The notes beneath the pieces were generated by a model that saw nothing but the letters and a program-made list of their open reading frames with translations, did no database searches and had not been told where the DNA came from. Source: Panaeolus papilionaceus (lineage: Eukaryota > Basidiomycota > Agaricomycetes > Agaricales). Taken from it: a stretch of DNA of 64,000 nucleotides. How positions within the stretch are numbered: the first letter of the stretch is position 1; each line of letters starts with the position of its first letter. The DNA is taken from contig JADNRZ010000001.1 of NCBI GenBank assembly GCA_015501605.1, forward strand, positions 1,860,001 to 1,924,000, read 5' to 3'. Of this stretch, positions 45,419 to 55,097 are shown in pieces. The position numbers and the translations under genes are program-made.

Positions 45419-46288
45419 TGAGGTCGTATAATCGTGGAAAATATATATTCTTGGGGTTTCATCAAGGGTAAATCGTGGGACAATGATGATCTCTGTATGT
45501 TGTCTGGTCAGAATTCAGTGAATTGGCTATGTATGACATATCTTTATAAAAGTAACTTGGAATTTACAAAATAAGAGCATACTTTATAATATATTAATAA
45601 CCATGACTTGAACTTATATATATATTGACAACAGGTGATATTTCAATTATCAAGACGGGTGGAGGTTAATGTGGTCAAAAGTATTTGTATCAACCAAGTT
45701 GAGATTACAATTTCAACATCCCATAAATTCCGATTACAGCTACTTGCAAAACGATAGACCCACTTCGACGAAAATGTCGCTTTTGATATTTATTTAGTTT
45801 TGGAGTGAAACAAACAATATTCCCCGCTCCCGCCTTCTGAATCATTAAGGCTCAATGCCTTTCCTTTGTTTGGTCACTCCATTTAGCTCCAAAACTAAAT
45901 AAATATCAAAAGCGACATTTTCATGAAACTGGGTCTATCGTTTTGCAAGTAGCTGTAACATAAAACCACCTTTTTAAAAATATTAGTAGATTTAATTAAT
46001 TCTTGACTATGTCACAGTGCAACACACAGCCAATGCACCCAATGCACGCATTTTCGGCTAAAGCCGGTGTTGTGCCAAAGTTAGCCGGACAACAACAATG
46101 GAGCAGAGTGTCAGCAGCCTCTCTCTCTGTTGTCATCCACCACCACCATACCAAGTCCTTATAATCTTCAACCATCGTCATTTTATTCAATTCCCGTCTT
46201 CGTTGTTCGTGTGGCACATTTAGCCTGAGTTTCTGAAAGTTCACAATTCTCATCTTTTCGCATCGTTTTGAGGTCGTCTGTAGTAGCA
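45419..46288. promoter_or_regulatory. URA3 / PCF11 divergent region (870 bp) containing a palindromic element
   Basis: This is longer than most divergent spacers in the window. The left third is AT-rich with TATATATA near 45618-45626. The middle holds the 219-bp palindromic element at 45737-45955, annotated separately. The right third (46010-46288) leads into the PCF11 leader, with CA- and CT-rich stretches. Confidence 0.5.
45737..45955. mobile_element. MITE-like palindromic element flanked by TA
   Basis: Two 69-nt arms (45737-45805 and 45887-45955) are inverted copies differing at only four positions, clustered near the arm middle. They are separated by 81 nt. The ends read CAGCTACTTGC... 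and its complement. Each end is flanked by the dinucleotide TA (45735-45736 and 45956-45957), as left by Tc1/mariner or pogo transposases. Inside, a second shorter inverted match (GAGTGAAACAAAC against GTTTGGTCACTC) continues the stem. There is no coding capacity. It is best explained as a non-autonomous Tc1/mariner-type MITE. A long hairpin RNA is an alternative. No second copy is seen in the window. Confidence 0.7.
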
Positions 46289-48655
46289 ATGTCTATTTAC
46301 CAGCATCAACATATGTATGGTCAGCCTCGGCCTAATTTTCCTTCTGCGCCTCCTCCCCAAGGAGGGTATTATTATCAGCAGCCACACCAGCCTACACATC
46401 CCTTTCCTAGTCTCGATGCTGCTAGCGTTCGAAGGCAATTTTCCATGCGTATTTCTCAACTTAATCTCAATTCAAGGCAAATGATCCAAGATCTCTCGTC
46501 ACTGGCTTTCCAATTTGCACATTTCTCTGATGTCGTGGCACAATGTATTCGCAGCCACATTCTAAAAGTGAGTGAACATTTTCTTTCTTATGATGGGAAC
46601 TTGAATAGTGTAACACTTGTCTTGTATTATGGCCTTCATGTAAAAAATCTGTACATATCTGAGTTTTTAAAAAGATGTGTGAGATGACGGTGTGCGTCCC
46701 CCCGTCACTTCCTTCAAAAATTGTTCTTTTTGTTCTCTGCTTTGCATTTTGTGTATCCGCGGATTGCTGACTCATCATTCCCATTTTTGTCTCATTTCCA
46801 CAGGCCCCTCACTGGATGAGATTGCCGGCATGGTACCTTCTCGATGCAATCGCAAAAAATCTTTACGACCCTTATGCTCGTCAGTTTTCAGCGTTCGTAG
46901 TGCCTGTGTATCTGGACACGTACACCATCGTCGACGCTAGTACCAAGAGCAAGATGGAGGAAATGCTCTTTACATGGCGCACTGCGTCTCCTAATCAGGA
47001 TGAGCTTTTTGGTTTTGCTCAGCAGCGCTCAATTGAACGTGGAATTTGGGGTGGTGATGGTATTAACATCCCTGCAGCTCAGGTCTTGAGTGAACTTCAG
47101 TTTGCTATTGGACAGAAAGAACGCGCCCTCCAAAGCAACCCATACGATACCCAGTCCCAGACGCACATAGGCGTCCTCCATCAGGTATGTGAATTATTCT
47201 TCTGTTATTTCTCGCAAAATTAACACCAATTACAGCTTCGTCGTCTTATTGAGCTAGGCGTCAGCCAGCAAGAGCTTCAACAGATCCTCAATCAACTGCG
47301 TAATTTGGTGAAATCATCTTCGGCTGCTGCGCCTCCACCACCTCCACTAGTACCTCACAATCCCACGTGGCAAGCAACACCAACTTATACCAATCTACCT
47401 ATGCCAGCCGTCCCTCAACTACCACCTCCGAGCCAAGATCATTCTTCTACATCATCTATCAAACTCGAAGATTTGGTATTGCAACAGACGGCAAAACCCG
47501 CCATCCCTCAACTGCCCACCGTTGATCCAGCAGGAATCGCTACCCTGTTGTCTAACTTAGTTAAAGCAGGTGTCGTATCGGCCAACTCTACACCGTCTAA
47601 CGCCGATGCTCCCGTCAAAGAGCAGGAATTGCCCGTTCAAGAATCCATACCAGTGAGGGACAAGGAGATGGCTATTCGGGAGTACAGAGAATCTCTTATG
47701 TCGGAGGATATTAACCTTGACACCTTCGACCTGGCCAAGTGCGTGCCATACATATTTTTTTTTGGTATACAATCTGACAGCCTCCATCTAGAACACGAAC
47801 ACGGATTGTCAAGTATCTCTATGACCGCCTTGCATCGCAATGCAAACAATGTGGTCTCCGTTTCCCTGATACTGCCTCTGGAAAAAAGACACTAAACGAC
47901 CATCTCGACATGCACTTCAGGCAGAATCGTAAGGCTGGTCAGAATGTTGGCAGGGGGCATAGTCGAAGCTGGTTCATTGGTTTAGAGGTATGTCTATTCA
48001 ATTAGCCTGACAATATGCAACATCTCATTTTCCCTCACAGGACTGGATTCAGGATGTTTCCGGAGATCATAAAGGAAAGGGTCGTGCAGAGGGATCCACT
48101 TCATTAAGTTCTAAGGCTGCAGCCGCGGTAGAGATTGCGAAACGTGACGCAGATTTGAGAGCTCAATATGTGATTGTTCCCCCTGGTCATGAAGCAGAAT
48201 CGGTTGCTTGCCCTATTTGTAAGGAAACCCTTAAGTCTGAGTTCCTGGAAGATGATGAAGAGTGGGTCTGGAGAAATGCTGTCAAGAAGGATGACAGGGT
48301 ATGTTCAAGCAAGTTTTTTTTTCATTGTTAACCGTTTAACTTACTTTTTTGTTGTTGTTAGATTTATCATGCCACCTGCCATGCCGAAGCGTTGGTTTCT
48401 ACGAATAGTCTCGCTGCTAGACTCAGGACAGAAAAGGCTTACAATAGTCGAGATGTTACCCCAGAAGTTCAGAGTACAGGAACCCCCAGATCCCCATCAT
48501 CGCCCCCCTCAGAATCTAAGGTCATCGGTGCGAAGCGTAAAGTTGAGCATAACGACTCTAATGTCAATGATGAAGGGAGCGGGACACCGCCATTCAAAAA
48601 AATTGCCCTTTCAATGGTAATACCACCCGCCTCTACTTCGGTGATGCTGAGTTAG
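46289..48655 (+). CDS. PCF11: mRNA cleavage and polyadenylation factor Pcf11
   Basis: Pcf11 couples 3'-end processing to RNA polymerase II termination through its CTD-interaction domain (CID). The ATG at 46289 opens a Gln/Pro/Tyr-rich leader. The CID then reads VRRQFSMRISQLNLNSRQMI, QDLSSLAFQFAHFSDVV and, after an intron, MRLPAWYLLDAIAKNLYDPY. KMEEMLFTWRTASPNQDELF follows. A Pro-rich linker with a helical segment (LRRLIELGVSQQELQQILNQ) precedes zinc finger 1 (CKQCGLRFPDTASGKKTLND, HLDMHF). WFIGLEDWIQD, the Clp1-contact-like region, and zinc finger 2 (CPICKETLKSEF...YHATC) come next. The C-terminus is Ser/Pro-rich to 48655. The CID plus paired zinc fingers distinguish it from other CID proteins such as Nrd1. 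About six introns are present. Confidence 0.9.
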
Positions 48656-48955
48656 AGGTTTCGTAATGCTTGCTTTTATACTTCGGGACTCTGGGATCAT
48701 TTGCTTTTCTTTATCACTCACACCACTAAATACATCGTCATTACTGTAACATACGCATATTTTTATAGACCCATCAATTTATTTCGTTATCTAAGGACTT
48801 TTTGAACTCGTGTTTTAAGAAATTTGGGCAATATCCTTTGTGGTCCAGCCCTCAGATCAGTGATCGTTCGCGTGACTTTGTCTGTTCCATCACCTTTGTT
48901 ATCATTCACAAAACTATCCAGCTTTGAATTGGTCATTTGAACAAACTTCGTCGAC

Positions 48956-50530
48956 ATGTTTTCGTCCGTGCTAGGCAATGGGAGCCAACATTCGCAACCT
49001 TCTGGTATGATTGTTCTGAAGTTCAAGCCGACAAGAGTCTCACCTTTCGTGGCTAGTCAACAATGCTTCGGGACACAACACATATCTACATGCGACACTG
49101 GAGAAGATTGACCAGCTTGTAAATCAAGATGTCGAGATGCTAGTGGGTCAAAAAAGCAAATGGTCTAGTTGGAAACTGAAGTCACACCCAATTTTTCTAG
49201 GCCCCTATATCTGAACAAGCCACGTTTCTCGTTGTCGATACGAATATACTGCTGCATCATTTTGACGTGCTGGCGCAGTTTGTACATGATATTGAGAGGC
49301 TCAAATTACCTTTGACAGTGGTCGTACCTGGTGCTGTTGTTCTGGAATTGGACGGGTAGGCATATGTTCCAACCAAGACTCGCCATAAACCCCTTTCATC
49401 TCAAGTTTGGTGATTAATAACATGTTAATACAGGCAAAAGTCTCGGGATGGATTGGCGTGGTTTGCTCGTCGTGCCTCGACTTGGCTTCTGGAGAAGATA
49501 AAGGAAAGGAAGAGTGTAAAAGGACAGGCACGAGAAGAAACGTGCAAATCCACGAGAAATTGGAGGGTCCGCGAGGCTGGAGAGGTAAGCTTTGGCTCCT
49601 TGTTTGACTGCGTAATACTTAAAGCTTTGTATTTTCAAGATGCCAGGAAGCATGCAGAATGACGAGCTCATCTTGGATTGCTGCATGTTCCATATTCGAC
49701 ACCGTGCTCGGACAGTATTGTGCAGCAACGATAAAAACTTGTGCGTTTTAGCAAATACAGAAGGTATAAAAGAATGTTTCGTATTTATGCGGTGTAAATG
49801 GGCTTCTAATTATCATCACTGGATCTTGACAGGTATTCATACAATCTCTCCCAGTCAGTACTGGAGCAGTCAGGAGGTGGCTTCGCAGATATTTGGGGAA
49901 GGGCTCGAGCTTTCGCGGTTTGGAAAGTACAAAGAGAGCTATAGAGATAAACTCTCGTCTCACCATGCGGAGCGTGATATTTCGGGACAGGGGTATGACG
50001 ATGATGGGGACATTATGATGGTGGATGAGATAGAAGAGGAGCCAACCGTTACCGAGGGACCTGGGGCTATATTCAAATCTGAAGATCCATTGAATATGCT
50101 GCATGAAGCGATTGTGGATCACTTTGGACGTCTACTAACGGAGCTGGTGGGTAGAGTGATCGAACCCGAACTTCGAGCAAAGCCAACCCCGCGTGAAATA
50201 GCCAGTATGTCACGATATGACCCAAGACGACGGCATTACAGTGAATGGTCTACGTTGGAGTGCCTGGACTGGCTGGCAGATAAACTGATGAAAGTCAGGG
50301 ACGGTGTTGACATTCGACCGATGATCAAAAATTCTCGTGCTGGGGACTTTCTTCAAAAACCATACCGAAATTTACGTGGAGCTAGAACTGGAAAAGAATG
50401 GACGAAAGCTGATTGGGATAAAACTATGCGACATTTACAAATTATAGGAGAGATGTTTTCAGAGATGTCCATTTTGGAATCTTTGTATCATCTTGAACCT
50501 CATATTGATCATGAATTTGGAATTATTTAA
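48956..50530 (+). CDS. SWT1: Swt1-type mRNA surveillance endoribonuclease (PIN domain)
   Basis: Swt1 is a PIN-domain endonuclease that checks nuclear mRNPs near the pore. The model begins at the ATG at 48956 (MFSSVLGNGSQHSQPS). A 52-nt intron (49005-49056) joins it in frame to VNNASGHNTYLHATLEKIDQ, then NQDVEML. The PIN domain follows: TFLVVDTNILLHHFDVLAQF, LPLTVVVPGAVVLELDG, and after introns NDELILDCCMFHIRHRARTV with LCSNDKNLCVLANTEGIHTI. The expected acidic residues (VDTN, ELDG, NDELILD, SNDKNL) are present. The second half has LHEAIVDHFGRLLTELVGRV and STLECLDWLADKLMKVRDGV, the HEPN-like C-terminal part of Swt1, ending DHEFGII. The short first exon rests on splice phase alone. The approximately 300 bp upstream to PCF11 shows no other gene. 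Confidence 0.85.
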
Positions 50531-50660
50531 TTATTTTTTTTTGCTGTGCTTTTGGAGTGACAGGGGGGATATCCAACATCACGTGATTATATATTAAAGA
50601 AAGAAAAAGCCGTTAAAAAAGAAAATAAATTGTTCATTTGGTTACTACACTGTCAGTGAC

Positions 50661-52332
50661 ATGAACAGACGAAGAGCCCTTTATGTCTTCCTCTCAATAT
50701 TGGCTCTATTTCTTCTAGGAACTGTCATCGTCCTTTCATCTGTAACTTATTATCTCTCTATAGAACCAAGCGCATATCTCTCAGAGAGAGAGGTCCCTAT
50801 TCTCGACAATTCAACACGTTGGAATGCACCAGCTCATGGTCAGGTTGAACGCGTACAGAGGATAATTCATCAGACTTGGAAGTCGGAAACCCTTCCTCCA
50901 AAATGGCGTGGAATATCTCAGGCTTGTAGGGATATGATGCCAGACTAGTATGTTGCTATCCACTCCATCATCACTTTGTTCATATATCTCACCAATTTCG
51001 TGTTATATTCCACTTAGTGAATACAAGCTTTGGACGGACGCAGGCTCAAGGGAGTTCATTGCTGAACACTATTCATGGTTCTTGGACACCTTTGACAACT
51101 ACGAATATGCCATCCAGCGCGCAGACGTTATTCGCTATTTCGTCCTCTATCACTACGGCGGTATCTACATGGATATGGATATTGGTTGCCTGAAACCCAT
51201 GGATCCTCTTCTTGTTTACCCAGTCATCCTTCCGAAGACTATTCCTGTTGGTGTTTCTAATGACCTTATGCTTGCTGAAAAGGGGCACCCCTTCCTGGAA
51301 CAGACCATTCGCAACCTCCCCAGTTTCGACCACTCATGGGTACTCAATTACCCAACTGTCATGTTTTCAACCGGTCCAATGTTTTTATCGGCGCAGTATG
51401 GTCTCTATACGACTGCCCATCCTTCCACTGCTCTCGAGGAAGTTCGCATCCTCCCAAAGTCCCTCTACGGGAAAAATACCAGGGAAGGCGAAGCTCCTCA
51501 TTCTTTCTACTCCCATTTCTATGGCAGCAGCTGGCATGCTGATGACGCTGCCTTCATTGGTTTTTTGGGACGCTGGGGCAAAACGTTGATGTGGGTCGGA
51601 CTGTGCATTCTCATCATCGGTCTCATTCGCCTCCCATCAAAACAACGACGCGGCTTCAGAAGAATCAGTGGTTACGACATCTTGCTCCCAAGACTTTCAC
51701 GTTCAGGTCGTTGGCACTTTCACCTCCCTCGCTCCCCGTACCCCTCCTCCTCTGCATCAACTCAACTACCCTCTCCGTCCACTGAGAGTGAGGTTAATTC
51801 TCCAATAGAAGGCAGCATGCCCCTTTTACACCTGCCCTTCGACGTTTCATCCACCGCTTCCACGCCAATGGAGCCTGGGTTTTCGGACCCCTTCGCTGGC
51901 CGTGTTCAGAGTCCTTTGGTAGATGCTTTCAGGCGGGTGCGCAACCGTGTCAGTGCTATAACCAGTTATCGTGAAGATACTCCAGACACTCCGATAAGGA
52001 CTGGGCGCAGCAGAAGCAGCAGGAATCGCATTCTGTTCTTCATGCCCGCTATTTTTACCTCGGCTCCAGAAATCCAGCTGGACCGTGCCCCTCCCCGGAG
52101 ATCAAACACACATTCTGCAACCTCTTCAAGTGCTCCACGACGCTCGCGCCATTCACACTATCCTCCCGAGAAGGACTACTTCCCTGAAGACTTAGAAACA
52201 GGTTCTGAGGCCCCATCAGAGGACGACACCGAAACTCTCGTAGACGCTGCAGAAGCATCATCATCCCGAAATTCCATGACACGACCTTCTACAAGTTCAC
52301 GCCCTTCCATCAACATCTGGGACAATTCATGA
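50661..52332 (+). CDS. Inositol phosphoceramide mannosyltransferase, Sur1/Csh1 type (DXD glycosyltransferase)
   Basis: Sur1/Csh1 are Golgi catalytic subunits that mannosylate inositol phosphoceramide. The ATG at 50661 opens MNRRRALYVFLSILALFLLG, a signal anchor. Then VERVQRIIHQTWKSETLPPK and one intron (about 50948-51017) restore DYEYKLWTDAGSREFIAEHY. The catalytic region is YAIQRADVIRYFVLYHYGGI and YMDMDIGCLKPMDPLL (DXD motif), then SNDLMLAEKGHPFLEQTIRN and MFSTGPMFLSAQYGLY, with HFYGSSWHADD. A second membrane segment is LMWVGLCILIIGLIRLP. After it comes a long Ser/Pro/Arg-rich tail of about 240 residues to 52332, longer than in yeast Sur1. The two membrane anchors flanking the GT32 core fit the family. 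Other GT32 enzymes such as Och1 lack the C-terminal segment. Confidence 0.87.
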
Positions 52333-52852
52333 GCAAAGTGATACCTGGTCTCCTGCATTTACGCTGCATACCTACAGAGGATATTTCTTTCTGTATGGAT
52401 AATTTTCTAACATTATTTACCTTCACGACACTCCCGTAATATCCCACTATTCCCAGTGCTAGACTAAAATTTGACCCACTCCAACACACAGTAATGTCAT
52501 GTTTTCTGCTCCTGATATCAAGCTAGCTAGCCTATCTTCCTTATTTTTCTTCCATCTCTTTGCTCTGGGGCATAACCGGACAACCGGACATCACTTACCG
52601 GACCAATTCAATTATCTACTCATGCTTTCAAGACCGCAGCCACACAATATACCATGATTTATGACAGCGTGCGACTGCTAAAGTGATGGGGTCCCCACAA
52701 AACAAACAAGTAATCCAAAAGATAGTGTTAAACAAGCGAAAGTACATACGCATTTACTGCTTCAGTCGCTATTCAAAGCTTGGCCTGTAAGTAACGACAT
52801 TTTATTAAGCAAAGAAATAAATAGATAGGGTGTATATATATATATTTTGAAT
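52333..52852. other. Convergent spacer between the Sur1-type gene and the MFS transporter
   Basis: About 520 bp between two converging stops. It contains CCGGACAACCGGACATCACT near 52577-52596, a short direct repeat of CCGGACA, and a TATATATATATA run near 52834-52845. No gene is supported. Confidence 0.4.
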
Positions 52853-54770
52853 TTATGATGATTTTGTAGCTGCGATTCGCTTCATGCTGACTGATAGGGC
52901 AATCATAGCCACTGCTGTTGTCCCGTACGTAACGGAGGGACCAAATGTCCAATAAGAGGCGCATGCTGTGCACAAGTGAGACAAATCGTCAGAATATCGG
53001 TCGATTGGGGCACAGCAGAGCGTCGATCCTTACCGAGTAGAGGGCCTAATGCCCGGCCAAGCTGGCCTGATGATCTGAATTCGCCGAGTGCTCTGCCCTT
53101 GGCGAGCTGCGGATTTTCTTCAATCAGCTTTCCTGTGTCGGGGTCCGCCTTGCTTCCTTCATCACATTGAAGTGAAGCAAATGCTGTTAGCGAATTGACG
53201 ACTGTCGCGCTCGTAAAGGCCATGCAAACCGCAGCAGATTGAAGAAGCTTCAAGGCTAGGGAAGGCCGCGAGTCCACGACGCGGGGTAGGATCGACAATA
53301 AGGCCAGGGCAAGAGCACATGCTGAAACGCCCTGCTTTGCCATTTTGCCCTCGCCAATCTTTGACATCCGCCTGCGGACGTAGCCTCCTTGCAGCAGCGC
53401 GCTAATTATGCCAATGGACCCGATGAGTTTACCATTTTGTGTGTTCGACCAATCAAGGACTGTTAATGCAGGATTAGATAACGGTTGTAAAAAAAAGGAG
53501 ATCATACTTACGATCATATGTCAGGAAAGTCAATGTGAATTCAACTCCAGAGAAGAGTGCAAGGAAGAAGAAATGCAGTTTCCGGAGAGATTTTAAAAGT
53601 TGAATTCGGTTTTCAGCAGTTCGTTGGATAGCAGGCTTTCCATTACTAGAACCGTTGACATGTCCATTGGGATGACCGTTGGAATGACCGTTGGAATGAC
53701 CGTTGGAATGACCGTTGGAATGACCGTTAGAGTGACCATTAGAATGTCCGTTGGAGTGACCGTTGGAGTGACCGTTGGATTGACCGTTGGAGTGGACGCC
53801 ATTGACATTTGCCGCCGACTTTGCCGCCTCTTTGGCAGCTTTAATGTTCTTCCCTCTGGTTTCGGGTAGGGCGACAATAAGAAAGATTGTTTCAGCCACT
53901 AGGAGAACAAGGGTGATAAAGGCAGGAATTGCGTAGACGTTGAGACCAAAACCCCAGCTGCTCATGGCTTGTGGAAGAGGTTTGGATGCAAAATAAGCAC
54001 CAATAGGTGGACCAATACAGAAGCAGATGGCAAAAGCAATCCCAACATGGGCTAAGGCCTTGGAGCGCGTCTCTGGGGTGGTAACATCGGAAAGAATAGC
54101 GCTAAAGGTTTAGGAGTTAGAATAACTGAAATTCGATGGATTGAGGCACCAGAATAGAGTACATACATGGCTAATTGAACATTTCCTTCGCTGAGACCAC
54201 CCACAACTCGGGAAAGCATATAAGAAGCAAACGAAGTTGACTGAATCCAGCTGTAATTAACGTCAATCTTAAGCAACTTTTGTTGATAGAAACCATTTTA
54301 CGCACATCACCGCAGACAGTATATTTCCGATCATTGTCAGCAACAAGACGCGTTTCCGACCATATTTATCAGATAGGGCACCAATACGAGGGGATACGAT
54401 GAATTGTAGTGTACTGTCGGTAAGCGAGTTGGATTCAGCAACAGACCGAAATCACTACAAGAAGCACTTGCGAGAATATGGAACCCATCAAGCCACCCAG
54501 CAGAACGATATCCCATCGTTGCGAGTGTGCATCGGTCTTGTAAAGAAGGCTCCGAACAGAAGTTACAAATTGTAGTGTGCGAGACAAGAATCCATTAGGA
54601 TCTGAGCTTTCTCGCTGTAGAGTGTAAGTCTTCTCATTGACGTTTAACTATTTCAGACAACATACCAGTGTATACCACTCGATTATACGAGGAAAAAGAG
54701 GAAGTGGAATGGTAAAAGCAAAAAGATCAAGAACAAGCGAAAGAAAGACGATTGTTTCGACTTTGGCCAT
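52853..54770 (-). CDS. Major facilitator superfamily transporter
   Basis: A twelve-helix MFS protein whose closest recognisable type is the TetA-like / MFSD10 group. The substrate is unknown. The ATG at 54768-54770 gives MAKVETIVFLSLVLDLFAFT. Then IEWYTLRESS and, after introns, QFIVSPRIGALSDKYGRKRV carry the cytoplasmic loop 2-3 signature (G.LSDKYGRK). WIQSTSFASYMLSRVVGGLS and EGNVQLA follow, then VTTPETRSKALAHVGIAFAI (the ET.R motif) and LIVALPETRGKN after helix 6. The central loop holds an NGHS repeat tract. The second half has FFFLALFSGVEFTLTFLTYD, GSIGIISALLQGGYVRRR and GQLGRALGPLL, ending KRIAATKSS at TAA (52853-52855). About eight introns are present. Confidence 0.87.
53661..53792 (-). 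repeat. 12-bp coding minisatellite (eleven units, Asn-Gly-His-Ser)
   Basis: Eleven consecutive 12-bp units on the consensus TGACCGTTGGAA (plus strand) span exactly 132 bases with scattered single-base variation. Read in the gene frame they encode repeating Asn-Gly-His-Ser. They lie in the cytosolic loop between the sixth and seventh helices of the MFS transporter. The tract is in frame, so unit gain or loss would only change loop length. Confidence 0.95.
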
Positions 54771-55097
54771 GGAGGGCTAGTTGTTGGGGGAAGGTGGGAG
54801 TAGTATTACAAGTGCATTTGTTATAACCAAACTTTGAATCAATGCGACTTTATCGGGTAAATGTCACCGTACACCCAAAAAATCCACTATACAACCGATA
54901 GATTATTTTTACTTTACTCTGCCTATGTTACTAGTCAATAATCTTTATTTAAGTACCATTACACGGTACGTGGCTTTCCCATGAAATTAAGCACTTGAGA
55001 ACTACATATTCAAAACGTCATACACACGCGCCCGGGGCGGAAGAAAACCCTTTGATACCGGTTCCTCAGAAACGTGGTTCCTTTGCCGGTATGGACT
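54771..55097. other. Spacer between PUS7 3' end and the MFS transporter start
   Basis: About 330 bp between tandem minus-strand genes, holding the transporter promoter and the PUS7 3' UTR. No element is recognised. Confidence 0.4.

Noticed and set aside
48787..49026. Minus-strand open frame between PCF11 and SWT1
   Set aside because: It overlaps the SWT1 first exon, has no recognisable features and no supporting splice sites.
24064..52332. A sphingolipid gene cluster (ceramide synthase, Sur1-type transferase, FMP27)
   Set aside because: The genes are separated by tens of kilobases of unrelated housekeeping genes and lie on different strands; chance proximity is the simpler explanation.
53661..53792. 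Possible CRISPR-like array
   Set aside because: Units are 12 bp and contiguous with no spacers, and the tract is coding. The genome is eukaryotic.
53600..53869. Open frame antisense to the MFS transporter with repeated Val-Gly-Met-Thr
   Set aside because: It is the reverse reading of the 12-bp minisatellite; a 12-bp period keeps every frame open. The sense frame carries the transporter motifs.
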